Shown piece by piece: positions 36,406-50,723 of a stretch of 64,000 nucleotides of DNA. Position 1 is the stretch's first letter. Every line of letters begins with the position of its first letter. The notes under the pieces were generated by a model. It did no database searches and was not told where the DNA came from. It saw only the letters and a program-made list of their open reading frames with translations. This DNA is from Glycine soja (taxonomy: Eukaryota > Streptophyta > Magnoliopsida > Fabales > Fabaceae): positions 39,478,271 to 39,542,270 of the forward strand of contig NC_041004.1 of the NCBI RefSeq assembly GCF_004193775.1, written 5' to 3'. The translations under genes were made by a program, and so were the position numbers.

Positions 36406-39400
36406 GATTGGTGTAATTAACAAAAAGATCATGACACTATGAGGAGTGCTCTGTCGTCTACACTGTGATATGGTGATATGGGCAGTTTAGAATACACACA
36501 CACATTTGAAGTCGGAATCTGATCTTAGTCTTTAATATTGTCAGTCTTAAAAATTTATTTTTATGAGCATAATCTTAAAACTCTACTTCTCATTGTTACG
36601 CTAAAAGGTACCCAATATATACCATGATAAATCGAAGGAAAAACTGGGAAGAGTATAGAAATGATTTTTTTATTGATAAATAACAATTATTAGTATAATT
36701 AATTTTTGTTATAATTAACAGAGAAGATCAAACATGTAATCCTTCTCATTTTTTCTTTTTCCTTAATCATTCAACTAATATTATATTTTCTGAGTATAGA
36801 AATGATTATATAACAACCAAGGAAAAAAAAACTTAGTTTAAAATTACACAAGGGTTCCCCACATGCTACATATTGTCCAAAGGAAAGAGAAAGAAAACGT
36901 GCGTGTAAATATTTTTTTGGCATTAAAACTGGGTTTATGTCTACATGCGTCCCTTTAGCGATTTACAGTTGTTCCATGGCTTAAGTAAGCACGCCTTATA
37001 AACCTAAGTTGAAAAAACAGAGAAAGAATTAAGGGCTAGTAGATGTTTGAATTCACATTAAATATATCTAAAATCATATTGAAATATTAATTTAGATAAA
37101 TATCCATAGTTAATATATGTTTAAAAATAATTTTAAGTTCAAAATTGATTTTGAATTAATTTTGTATTGAATAAAATGAATTATATTAAATTTTACTAAT
37201 AACTTGCATTTAGAATAAAATATTAAAATATAAATCACTTTACTTTAAAATAAATTTATCAAAATTAATTTTATAAATGCTCACCTTAACACACACAGTC
37301 ACACACCATCAAATTAAAGTTCAATATTTATTTATAGTGGCACAAATTACTATGGTACTTGTATTGGCAAATTTTTTGGCAGAAAGAGCATAAGTGAATG
37401 AGGAGTATTTCATTTGAGTTTAACATGAGTTTAAACAAATAATTAATTGTCCTAGCACACACTGCCAAAGTTCAATAATCTGGGGACAAGTTGCCTGTTC
37501 GAGGGGCTCTCTCTAATACGTTAGTGGGGATTAGTGTTTTCAATGAACAGTTCGATCGACAGTGTTATGGTTGTTAATAAGATTGATTAGAAATTAAATA
37601 TGCGAAAAATTAATCATCAACATTAATTTCTTGGTGGATTCTTGTTTTGGGAATAATCATTGTCCTCTAATTATACAGGTAATCAAAATGTAAAGCAGGC
37701 CAAAAAAAAGTTAAAACAAATGACACTGAAAAAAAAAAAGAAGATTCCAAAAATGAATGAAACAAACGATTGTGACACTAGTTGTGATCATCACATAGAA
37801 GCTAATCAAGACAGAGGGAGGGGCAAAGAGATGTGATTTGTTAGCCCTTTCCAGACTTTAAATTGTTTAAGCCTTCGAAGTCATGGTTTGTCGAGCAATA
37901 CCGTATAAATAATTAATTATTATCATATATTGTACATATACTCTTTCAAAACATTTAAACACTTTCTTGTGTCGAGTATAGGCACCAACATGTAGGCCCC
38001 TCCCATATGTGCAATGGGCCCCGCATTCTATATTAGCTAATAATGACGTTCTAACAGAAAGCCGTAAAATAAAATAAAATAATAAAAATAACTGCTTAAA
38101 AGCGTATCACTTGAGAGATAATTGAGAGAAAGTGTAAGGAAAGATTAAAATTTAGCTAATGGTAAAATGTATGAGTTTTTTTCGCTCATTAAGGATATCT
38201 GTTACGTGATAATGAAAGCATCTAAATTAAATTGTATGTTAGTTCGCAATATTTGGATTTTATTCTAAGTTGTATTTCTCCTATTCTCATGAATGAAACA
38301 ATACAAGTTTTTAGTGTGAAAAAAAGTTGATAATGAGAAATTGAACTTTTTAAAAGTATTAAAATTATTGAAGTAGACTTTATATTACACACAGAAAAAA
38401 AAAAAATCTTTCTCATATTCATAAAACAAGAAATAAATTTTAATCAACATACTTAAGAAAGTGTAATATCGGATAATGCATAAGATATAAGGCTAGTGCA
38501 TCGCATAAATGGGTGCATTGGGCAGTATGATATCACCCTATATATCGAATTGATGGCTATTTTTAAGGGATCACATTCCGTGTGAAATCTACGTTATAGG
38601 AGGATTATTGCCTATTCTGACTTTGCTCGTGCTATCTCTTTAGTAAATGGTACTAATATTTTTCATAAGTTTATATCTTGATCACCATAAAAAATCAAGA
38701 TCTTTTCCAACCTGATTGAGCAATGTTTCTTCAACACACTCTTAGAAATTAGGATGTTTATGTGTCGGGTTAAATTTGGTTAAATTTATTATTCAACTCA
38801 ATAAAATTTTATGAATCGAGTTGAGATAGATTTCTATAATTTTATTAAGAGACTCAATTATAAATTGGTTGATACTATTACATATATGATTTTTAATAAT
38901 ATTTTTTTAATACTTAATGAAAATGTTAATAAAAAATTTAAAAAACATTTAAAAAAATATTATTAAATATAAATAAATATTATTAATATGTTTTTGTGAT
39001 ATTTTATCCATAGGATAGTACATTTCGATCAATTATGTAATCTAGTATAAAATCTCAAACTTAATTTCAATATCATCATTGCAACTCTCAAAATTTTAGA
39101 CCAGTTTTAATCATATATATATTCTGAAAAAAAATGAGCAATATATAAGCTAATTCATGGTTTTAGTATTCTCTTAAAATTGAAAACTATTGATCAAAGG
39201 AAGTTGAGGGTGCGGAGAAAAATGAGAATTAATATTTGCATCTAAATTTATTTTTTTAAGTCTTGGTTGTCCAATGAAAATGGCTCGAATGGCTTGCCAA
39301 CAATGAAACTCAAATGATATGGAGGGTAGAATTTTGTCCCTCAAAAAATTCCACGATTCAGAACTTTTCTTATATATAAGTGTTCGGGCGTACTTACCTT

Positions 39401-40843
39401 CTTCATGTCTGAAAGGGTATTTCTTTGTACCCAGCTTATCAATATAATTCTTTTTTTTCTGATAAAAAAAACGTGTGTGTTCGTACACACGTATATAAAA
39501 TCATTTATTCTATATCAATGGCAAACAATTAATTTTAAAAACTTTAACGTTTAAAAGGATTTGATATTTATATATACATAATGAACACGAGGCTTATCTA
39601 AATTGAATCAAAGAGCTGCTCTTATTAGTAAAAAAAGAAGTTAGAAAACATAGGGTAGATAAAGTGTATCACTCTACCCTATATATGGGTTCCATATTGC
39701 ATGCGAAACAGATAGATGTGTACTCACCAACAAAGACATTTTAAGTTTTAACCCTAAATATGCCTCAATGAAAACCAATATCGTCCTCAAATCAAGAGGA
39801 ATAGTTGTATGATATCATCAGCCATATACTTGTTTGCCACTTCCGCATAATGGCATAAGAGCGTTGGAGACAGCAGACATATGTACACACAAGCCTGTTT
39901 TATTATTGTTAAAAATTATAATTATAATTATCCCCATGAGTCATCAATGAAGGTGTGGCTTAACTAATATATATATTTGGCTTGGAAAAAATTAAAATAA
40001 TAAATATAAGTTATTCAATTTTATTTAAATAATTAATATCAAAAGAGAAATGGTACCATGCTTTTTAAAATAGTCATATGACCACTAATAAACTTTTAAG
40101 CTTAATTATTTTTATATATTCCAAGTTTATAGTTTTTAGATTATTAAAATGAGAAATGTTTTCATTATACATATAAGAAAGAGAACAATGGTACATACAC
40201 TATTTGTCTATTTGCCTAAACACTGGACATCTGGACATTTGAATGTATCAAGTTTAAACAAGATTCTTTAAATGAAATTAAGGACCATATTGTCTATTAA
40301 GTAATTTTAAATGAACTTTTTCTTATTCGATCGTGCAAAACGCATCTTTATCATAACATAGTGTTTGCTCTGGATTTTATGGTCCTCCCATATGAAGACA
40401 TAAATTCAAAATGATTGATTCAATCCAACTGATTCTTCTGTTTCTTCTTTTTTCTCCAGGTCACATGATCCAAAGTGGATCACCACAACACTCATTCAAT
40501 AGACTATTAAGAGATCCCAGAAATAATTATTTATTCATGTTGTATAATTTATTTAAGAGATAATATATTATTTCACTATGGAGATAAACAGCAACCTGAA
40601 ACAAAGGAGAAAGAGTAAACACCAAGAGACTGATAAAATAAGTTGCTTGCACAAAAGTTTATAGTTAATGACTCATTTGAACATCAATCATGAAGAAGAG
40701 ATTTTAGAATCCCACCACCATATTTCTAGCCTATGACTTCACGTTAAATTGTTGTCAATTTTTTATTTAAAAAAAAAAAAGTTATCTTTTAACAATGGAT
40801 TTTGAATCGTAATAGTCTACAACGTTATCTGTTCTCTCAACAA

Positions 40844-40915
<72 letters not shown>

Positions 40916-41405
40916 TCTTTTTTCCTTAAAATATTTACTAAATTTTCCTTTTACTCTTTTTTATACAAGACAGGAATTTATCACTATTATTTTTGCTTTG
41001 TTTTCACTCATAGGGTAGGGTTTTATTATTTTTACATTTTTAAATAAAGGATGTTTTTCTTATTTTTACCCTTCAATTTTATTACATAAGATATTGAAAA
41101 TAATATATAATAAATTTATTTTATTTCGTTCTTATTATTATTTTTGCATAATTGTATATTACGAAGTTTACTTAAACAATCAGACGATTTACAATATTTA
41201 TTTTATTACTCTAGCATTATACTTCAATATATTGATATTGGTATATGATAGATTAATTTACTTTATTTTTATATATTTTTTTGAAAAATATATGTTATGT
41301 CATCTATTTTAACCATTACACTAATTGACATAATGAAAGTATGATGTCCACTTAAATGTTTTTTTTACTTTATTTTAAATTTGATTGAAAATACTTTAAA
41401 AAATA
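35679..41405. other. LBD29-like upstream region and AT-rich spacer
   Basis: The first few hundred bases are the promoter of the minus-strand LBD29-like gene. No TGTCGG or CCGACA was seen in the first 2 kb. The rest is AT-rich with microsatellites at 36369-36405 and 40846-40913. Open frames such as 39174-39488 (minus) and 41094-41312 are unrecognised or Phe/Ile/Tyr-rich shadows. Confidence 0.45.
40846..40913. repeat. (AT)n microsatellite, about 34 units
   Basis: An uninterrupted AT run, one of the longest in the window. Confidence 0.95.
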
Positions 41406-41412
41406 TAGTATA

Positions 41413-42130
41413 AGATTGTTAACTTGTTGACAAGTGCACCAAATTTGTCACAAGTAGTAAAATACTCGAAAGTTCGAGTGTCGAATTCACACGAATTTCG
41501 TTTGTAATTAGATTGATGTGAACCCAATTTACAAGCAATAGATAAATAATTTAAAATAACACATAAAGAAAGATAGAAAATAAGGTAAAGATTTAAAAGA
41601 AAAGATAAAATATTTAAAGATAAAATATTTAAATTAAAAGATGACAAAGATAAAAAAATAGAAGATAAAGAAAGATAAGATAAGAAAATTAAAAGATAAA
41701 AAAAATAAAAGATTAAGATGAAAATAAAGACAGATAAATCCAGAATATGATAATGTTGGGACCTAACTTGTCTTATTTGTCTAAGATGTTGGGACCTAAC
41801 TTGTCTTATTTGTCCATAATGTCTCACGATGACAAGTCTATCTTACTTATCTAACTCCCAAATATCTTTGCAAAGACTCAATAGATAAAATGCATCAAGT
41901 TCTAATTCTAGATGTTTGCTTTGATGTATAGATATAATGCAATCATTCTATGTCTAGTAATAATTTTATTAAGATACTCTTTTCTTTTAGTTCTATCAAA
42001 AATTATTCTCTGTAGGACGACTAATTCTAGATGTTTGCTTTGATGGATGGTGTATGGTGGTATTTTTTCTCTTTGGCTCGACTCCCTTTTTATAGTTGTT
42101 GGAATGAACTTAGGTCTAATGCTAAAAATC
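41413..42130. repeat. Probable LTR-derived dispersed repeat with internal duplications
   Basis: The stretch begins TTGACAAGTGCACCAAATTT and continues GTCACAAGTAGTAAAATACTC, then a CGAAAGTTCGAG hairpin-like word and GTGTCGAATTCACACG, wording I associate with dispersed legume retroelement DNA. It is followed by purine-rich low-complexity AAAGATAAAA repeats. Inside are a 33-bp tandem pair at 41753-41818 (TGTTGGGACCTAACTTGTC) and a 30-bp direct repeat (TCTAGATGTTTGCTTTGATG) at about 41907 and 42026. Element class and boundaries are unclear. Confidence 0.45.
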
Positions 42131-45100
42131 ATCCTTATTCATATTTTTTATATTTTCTTAATTTTTTTCTCTTTTAATCCCTCATTTTCATATCTGTAAG
42201 CCATAAATAATGAAAATATCAATTTCTAACATTTAAACCAAAAATAACTGCTAAATAAATATTTTTAAAGATATTTTTAATATATTTTTATTATAAAAAA
42301 TAACTTATATTTAATAGTTATCAAATATTAATAGAATACAATACACAATATAAAAAGATATAATGGTTTAAACTAAAAGTGTAATTAACCAATTTATAAC
42401 TTGAAAGAGTTTAAATTTACTTGAAAAATTATAAATATCCAAAAATATTTTTTATTAATAAAATAAAATTAAAAATAATATAAAAGTATCATGTATAAAC
42501 ATGTCAGCTTCTATTATTTTATATTCATCATTAGTTGTTTTAATAGATCATTTTACTAAATATTTATAATTAAATAAATTAACTTAACAACTTTAAGCTA
42601 TCATTAACTTTTTACGCTTTATTTGGTTTTTCAGCTATTTTATCAAATATGGATCAAGATGCTTTCCATTTCATTCCCAGCACCACCCAACTAAATAATT
42701 GAATTACCCAGCCCTCATAGCTTTTGTCCCATAAAAATACTATGTACGTGTACGAGTTTGTCGGTGTTTTCTGACAATAGATAGAAGATCGAAGAAAAAA
42801 GAATAAACTACTATTAGTCTCTCTAAAAAATTAATATGTAAAGAGTTATTATGATTTAATTGAAAAGTTGCCATATGCAGGTGCATACGTATATATATCT
42901 TTAATTAGTTAACATACATAATGCCCCACCATGACCTTCAGACAAAATGTAGTGTATGCTCTGCAAAAATTGTACGGGTGTTTTCATAGAATTTGAAATT
43001 GAGTGTATATATACAAATATCGAACCTCTATTAGAGGTTTTGGTGTTTTTCTTCTTCTTCTTTTTTCCTATTGTGGCAGTAACTGGAAAGGAACAAAATG
43101 GAAACACTTTAACGGAGAAGATGTTCTCCAACTAATGTGCTTGGAAGAAGAATCCATTTTCTTTGATATATAATTAATTAATTAGCATCAAGACTCAAGA
43201 GACGGATCCGATTCTCCTTGCAACCAACCATTCTTTCCCACTTCATTAGATGATGTAATTTTTTATACGCAATTGCTAACTTATCTTTTAGCATGTTTCT
43301 TGTTTGTTTTATTGTCGGGGGAACTTTTGTTCATACAAGCAGTTTCTTCTTCTTCTTCTTCTTCTTTTTTTCCACAGAACAGCTAGCAATCTAAGAGTGC
43401 ACAAAGGGGACAAATACCAACTATATTCACCTGCATATAAATGTAAACTTTTTGTTCTTTATTCTTTGGTCTGTCTAACAATTTCTTTTTTGTTTACTAT
43501 CAGTCCGGTTATCTGAAATTCACTGCATATAAGTATATAGAGCTGGAACAATTTCAGTGTTCTTTATTTTTTGGTTTATTAATTTAATATTTAATAATTC
43601 TTTTATATAAAAAAGTAAAATAATATGATAATAAAATATTATTCTTATATTTATTTTGTTCTATTATACCAAAATAATCTCATATCGCTTAAGACCTACT
43701 TAAAGCTAAATTTATATATAAACATCACTCTCTTAATTCACTGAGATATTATTTAAGGATAAAATTGTGAGATTGAAACTAACATTTCTTTCAAATCAAT
43801 TTGGTCCTTTCATGATCAAAGTAAAAAAATTTAAACTTAAAAGATCAGGTCTTAAATTTACCGGGCAACTCTCTTAAAACTATCCGCATTTTATCTATAA
43901 AAAATTAATTATCTTCTGTTGATAAATGATAAGATTAATAAATTCTAAAGTGAAAGAATTATAACTATTAAATATTGGTGATGACTAATGAAAGATTTAA
44001 CCGTCACTAAAAAAAATACTGAGACCGTTCATCACGAGGAATGCTTACTTTATTTCAAATTGTTGGATTATTTAGCTGTAGATAAGCATTAATTAATCAT
44101 CTAAAATATTTTTTAATCGTTAAATATATTTATTATAAAAATTATTATGATGGAACTATAAATTTGGATTTTGTTTTAGATGACTCCTGATGAACTGTGT
44201 CACTTATGTAGTGTCGATCTGTTCAAACTTCAAAGGTCCTTGCTCTCATATGAAGTAATTATAAAGTTCTTTTCCATTTGACAGTGTTATCAAATTTGTT
44301 TCAAACCTAGTTGTCTCTTTATAATCTTTTTGTTTATCTCTCTTAATTGTAAAAAAAAATAGAATTTCTCAATAATTTATGTGTTTGAAACTAAACGACA
44401 AGAAAACGAGTGAGGACAAAAGGTAAGCTGCATGTCTGCAGCGGTTAGTATTCCTAGTGGTCAGTGGATGCGGTGCACGTACGCGCCCAATAAGATACAC
44501 TTTACCTAATTTCTTACATAATAATTGAATTGGTGTAAGAATAACTCCATCCACTTTTGTCTTCTTCGTCAATCAGATTTTTTTTTCTGATATTGATAAA
44601 TACAGTATAATTTTTAAAAAAAAATGTTTTTTAGAAGAAATGTAAGAGGAGGGTAAATTATTAAAATCCAATGTACGATGATAAAAGAATTTACTAACAA
44701 CGTGAATAAAAGTATACTTAATTATAAGTTTAAACAACTTTTTACAATTTTATTATCATTTAATTATTATAACTTTTCACTAACATAATCAGTTTTTATC
44801 GTTGATTTTATTCAATTAAAAATAAAATTATACGAAATAAAATATTATTTTATCATAAATATAGATATAATCAATATTTTAATTAAACTATTTAAAATTA
44901 ATCTTAAAAACTGATGTAAACTTACCTTAAAAAAATTATATCATTCATGCGTGCAAATTAAGTTATTAGACTCAAAATATTACATGGCTCCTTACATTAA
45001 TCCAACTCCGCACGAATGGCGGTACTATTCTTTAATGTTTACCTGTGTTGTGGGGTCCACACCAGCCCATTTCCACGTCACCACCAATCCTATAGTGTTT

Positions 45101-48100
45101 CTTGCGGCTTGCATAAATATTTTTATGTTAATTTACATCTAGAAAAGAAAAAAAGAAAAAAAAAAGAGAAAAGTATAAATATAAGTATGATGAGTGAAAT
45201 AATTTGATAAAAAAAAGAAGATAGATAGAAAATAAAGTTAAATGGGTGTATACTATATATATTATATAAGGGTGTCCATATATAATAATTACGCAAAAAA
45301 ATTACACTGTTATATGATAGATAGAACAAATATGGGAATTAAGAAATGATCCAGTGTTGAACAAAAAAAAAAATGATCAAGTGCAGGCATATGGATAATT
45401 AAAACAAATCCTATCAGCATTCAGAAAGTAGAATAATCGCAAATCGTTAAAATAAGGGTCAGGTTCGAATTCTTCAACACAAATCAACCAAACTGAAGAT
45501 GACGAAACTGAGAAGATATATTGAAGGGCCAAGTCTTAGAGAAATCAACATCCATCGTTTTTGGTCAGTCTTCTTTCTAAACAAATAATTTCTAACTCTG
45601 ACGAAAATTACATTTGATTTAAGGCAAGTTTGGTGATTCCGAAAATTTTAAACATGAAAATTGAGCTATGTGTAATCCTTAATTTACTTATGCATTGTAG
45701 ATTCACATTTATCCATTTCAACCCTTGCATCAATGTGTTGGTGACCTATCTTGATTTTAAATTTATATAATTATAAGAATCAAAAAGAATTTTAAATTGA
45801 TCAAACGAGTGATAGTTTGATAGATTTTACATTTCAAATGTGTTTTTAGATTTCATTTTCTTTTATAAGTCAATGCTAATTGTTAGTTTTATATATATGA
45901 TTTTTTGACACTAATAATTATAATTTTTACATTTCAAACATGATTCTTCATTTCTCAATAGGTTTTCAAACATATACTTATATATTATGTGTCAATTAGA
46001 ATTTAGAATTATTACTGAAGCAAAATATATCAAATCTGGAACTGGAAGTCAAGGTTCATTTGGCAGAAGCTATACATGGTCTGAGAAGATTATTAATTTA
46101 CAAGATATACATTAATTCAATTATATAAGCATTCTTAACCAAAAGTTGCGAAGATTGTTAAATGTCTGGTTTGCATTATACAGGAAATTAAAGGCCAGGG
46201 AGATCAGAAGATCACGTGTATATGGACAAAGGATAATGCTGACAAGTGTCTAGCACGACCAGTCAAATTAAACCAACCTCAAGCGTTTAATATGGGGCCA
46301 CTGCACGTGTATGGATGATTGCCAGATATCTAGGTAAGGACTTAGGAATATAATTATGATGATCTCTTATCTTGCACAATATAGAAAAAAAATACTATAA
46401 ATTTCCACATGAAGTTCTTGTTCCTTTTTCTTCTTCTTAATTCTAAGGTATGTGTTATTTGTTCTTGCTAATGGCCCTATAATTAATGTTCTTTCGTATT
46501 ATTGACTCTAAATATAGATTTATACAATAATATGCAACATGTTCAGTGAAACTTCTAAAATTATATTATCCACCAATTAATAAATATATAAAAAACAGTC
46601 CATAATGATGCAACCCAAAAGCAAACTCCCCGAATAATACCAACTACAAAAGAACACGGTGTTTCTTAATGATTGAGACACATCTGCAGAAAGTTTCATT
46701 TTCGATAGAATATATAAATGCAGGATGTACAAATGTAGCTAGTTTTCAGTATAATTAAACACACTAGTTTATTGTCGAGTGGCTTTAGGATTTTAAAATT
46801 AAATCAAATGTAGTTTGAACAGGGGGCAGTTGTTCAAAACTGAGCCATGATATAGGGACTGGTTTAATGTATTAATTCGTATAAATTACGAGAGCAATGA
46901 ACTAGAGCTAGCTAATTGGTTGTCATTTTAATTTCAAAAGGTTTAACAATGACAAGGATAGAGTTTGTCTTTGTTGGGGGATTGTTGTTTTGTAGTTGAT
47001 TGTTAAGAACGCGGTTAAGAGATACTTCCAATTTCTATGAATAGAACTGATTAAACACTAGTGGAGACAACCTGGAATTCTTAAAAATGTAGTTTCAAGG
47101 CTCAAGTTAACCTAATTTGGATGGGAATTTGACTGAAATGACTGACATTGTTATGCGTACGTGAATGAGCTAGGAAGGGTTGGTCCTACAAAATTGTCCC
47201 GGTATCTACGTGACAGAAACAAAAAGTGTAAGAATAAAACTAAATATACTACTCTCTCGTTTAGGTTTTGATTTATTATTTCAAATAAGCAGCACCTAAG
47301 TTAATTTTCGTTTTGGCATATATTGACTTCAATCTTGACACATTGTAATTTGTATGACCCACGACCAAAAGTATACAAAATACTCGCATAACATCTTTCT
47401 TAGTCACTGATATGTCTCGTTGTCGGTTAATTAGAAAGGTTATATGCATGTCTGGTTACTGTCTAAATCACTTAATTAATTTATTGAATTATAAGTTTTT
47501 TTATAAAGTTATTTATTAAAGTAATTGATAAACATAAAATGATTGGATGTGTTTGTCTAATATTTAAATTTAAATATCATTTTAAATTTTATTTTATGGA
47601 TAAAATATACTTTTAGGTGATTATAATTTTAGTTTTTCTTTTACTTTGAACTCTTATAATTTTTATTTAAAGATGAATTATTTTAATTAAAAAAATTAGT
47701 TTACGTTGTTATATTTTTTCATAGTGTATTTTATTATCAATTTTATTGTATATCTTATGATATTTTTAATTAAATTTAAAATAAAATATATATACCTAGA
47801 TAATCATCATACTCCCATTATGTTGCAAGTGAAAAAAAAAATCTAGTGCATGACAAAATTGCATCAATCTAAAGTGTATTATGTTAAGAATGTGAGAGAA
47901 AATAAGAAATCAAATAAGGAATTAACTAGAACAATTAAAAAAGGTTAAATTGTAATTATGATGCTCCTACAATTAAAAATATGTAAATTATTCAAAATAA
48001 AAATATATAAATAAAATTTTAAAAAATTATATATTAAATATACTTTAATTATAAATTTTGATAATTTTTTAAAAAATTAATAATTCTTGACCAATAATAG

Positions 48101-50460
48101 TGGTTTATTGTCTTAATTACACAAAGTAAGTATGATAGTTGTTTATTATCTTATTATAAATAAAGGATCATAATTTCAATTTATATTAAGATATTTTTTA
48201 TTTTTCATTTAATTTTTTTTTACATAATTATTATATCAATTGCACACATAAGTTCTACATCAGTATCAATATATCACATCAAAATTAAAATTTAATTTTA
48301 AATAAATTAATAGAAGAATCAAAATTGTTTATTTTTTAAAATAGGAAAACTAAATATTTTAATTTAAAAATATGAAAATCAAAATCATAAATTTAAAATT
48401 ATAATAAGATCAAACTTACAATTTAACTAAAAAAATGAGAAAAGGAAAACGAAGGGCTGTCACAAAGTTAAACATGTGAGTGAAAGTAAAGAAATCGAAA
48501 AACAAATAATAAAACTCTATCTTAGGATAAAAATTAAATTTAATAAATATGTTAAGACTGAAGATATAAAACATAAGAAACAATATTCATTATTAATTAA
48601 TTAATTATAAATATTTTTCTCTTTTTAAATGAGTCAAATCATAATAAAAAATATTGGAAAAAAAAACATTGAAATACTAAAATTATTTTACACGAAAATA
48701 TAAATATTTTCTTGAATACAGATACTTCTGTGCCTATGCCCCTATGTATAGGAATATGCTTTTGTCTGCTCTCAACTCTCAGTTGGTTTCGGCCGTCCAC
48801 CTCCAGTGACCTGACCTTTGAACTCTAGTCTTTGGACAGGTAACATGTATTTTCTTTTATCGACAAGTGTTATATTAGACTTTTTTTTTTTTTTACTTAT
48901 TAAATTGTGAGATTTTTTTAACAGAAATTAATTTTTTTTTATCATCCAACTAATTTTATAATTCTGAACATCTAACATGTCTTTGGTTAAAAACGAAAAA
49001 ATAATAATGAAAAATAAAATAGATAAAAATAAGAAAAAAGAAAAATAAAATAAATAAAAAGTCATTTTGACATTAATTTTATAAAATTGAATAAAAATAT
49101 TAAGAAAAAAGTTGTAACTTTACTTTCTTTCATTTATTATTAAATAACCTAAAAATAATTAAATAACCTAAACTAAACACATCCTTATTATTTGAGAATA
49201 ACGTATTAATAATTAAGTATATGTTAATGTTCAATTATATTTATGATGATTGCTGCTAACTTAACATTGATTTTTCTTGTAAAAAAACATTTTTAATTTA
49301 CTAAGTATTTTAATTACATTTAAATTTTTACATTATATTATATAATTGATATGGAAATATGACATATTTTCTAATTTTTAAAAATTTTATATTATTGCAT
49401 GTATTCTTTGTGTATTTCGTAATCCCACTTATGCTCATCATGACATGTCCAATTACAAGTCATTTTTGGCAATATGGATTTGCGAGATCATACCAAAAGT
49501 AGAACTAAGTTAATATGCGGAGGTTTTAAGGAAAATTATGGGGGAATTTGTTATACATTTGTCTTTTATTTAATCAATTCAAGAAATATATTTGATTTAC
49601 TATGAAAAGAAGTAAATTTCTTCTACAAATAATCAATAACAAAAAAAAAAACTGTCACGAAACTAATATAATTAATAAACTACATGATTTGGTTTTCTCA
49701 TAAGTTCTAATAATATTGATCGTGAATATCACAACATCAACAATCCTATTGAAGTCCTGCTTTAATTAAGGGATTTGGTTTAGCCCAGCCCAAGAAATTT
49801 TATTTTAACATTCTCCCAGCCCAAGCAATTTATGTGTGTGTGTGTGTGTGTTTTATCAGTGTCTATGAGTTTTTTTTTTAAAATTGAGTTCTACTAAAAT
49901 ATTTCAAAACATTTAGGATAGAAAATAAAATATTTTCAATTATGTCATACATATTCAATTTACAATAAAAATATTTTTTTGGGCCAAATATAAAAATATT
50001 TTTAGAATAGGATATAATGAAAATCACAATTCAAATATGAAACTATAATTCCACACGCAATATCAACAAAATTTATGATGATATCCATTACAGCAAAGTG
50101 TAAATGTGTAATTTCACTTTTGGTCGATCATTGACTGCAAAAAGTACCCTTCATTTTTAATAGTAAATAATCAAATTAAAAATATTTTTATTAAAAAATA
50201 AAAAATTAGGTCATTCATGATTTTTTTTACATTCTTTTATGATTTTGTATTAAATATTTTTTCTTTAGTTTCTTGTCTAATGTCTTTGGGACTAGCAAGA
50301 CCCATAAAAAAGGTGTAATCATGCTAGACATTTATATAATCCATTCCGACTACGGCATCAGATGGAATATAAATTTATATTTTAGAATGGATTTTCCAAA
50401 ATATAATAGAAGGTGCAAGCCATCATCATGCGGACATTTTATAAGATTGGAGTAACCTGT
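42131..50460. other. Long AT-rich intergenic region, no supported gene
   Basis: About 8 kb of AT-rich DNA in which no open frame shows a recognisable protein. Noted contents: a TTC run at about 43347-43366; two ACGT-core G-box/ABRE-like sites (TCACGTGT near 46214 and GCACGTGT near 46304); a (GT)n run at about 49833-49850. Frames at 44369-44572 (minus) and 44951-45142 are short and unrecognised. It may include distal regulatory DNA, but nothing in the sequence proves it. Confidence 0.45.
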
Positions 50461-50501
50461 GTTTAAACTCGGTTTAAAAAGTTGATAAACGGAATAAACG
50501 C

Positions 50502-50519
50502 GGCCCATTGGGCCACGTG
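50502..50519. promoter_or_regulatory. Palindromic site II (GGCCCA) pair with adjoining G-box
   Basis: GGCCCATTGGGCC contains two face-to-face GGCCCA motifs (TCP-type site II, common in plant housekeeping promoters) and runs straight into CACGTG (bHLH/bZIP G-box). It lies about 205 bp upstream of the ATG at 50724 of the lesion-inducing protein gene, so it is probably a core promoter module for that gene. Confidence 0.6.
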
Positions 50520-50723
50520 TGTCATTAATTGAGCCCATAGCCGCCGAAAGAGAGTCGCCTAACAAGACGGTTCCACGCATTTGCCAGATCGAAAAGACTA
50601 TGCTACCCTTCCCTCACCCTTTTTTCAATTTGAGCTTCGCTCGCTGTTTCTCTTTCGTTCTCGCTCTGACCGGGAAAAGAAAAACCAGCTTTCTTCAAGC
50701 ACCTAGATTTCCTCTCTCTCTAA

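Noticed and set aside
41396..41827. 143-codon minus-strand open frame rich in Phe, Ile and Leu
   Set aside because: Translation of a purine-rich low-complexity repeat tract; no signal of a real membrane protein.
45461..45471. AGGTTCGAATT resembling a tRNA B-box
   Set aside because: No A-box, no cloverleaf stems and no flanking duplication; chance match.
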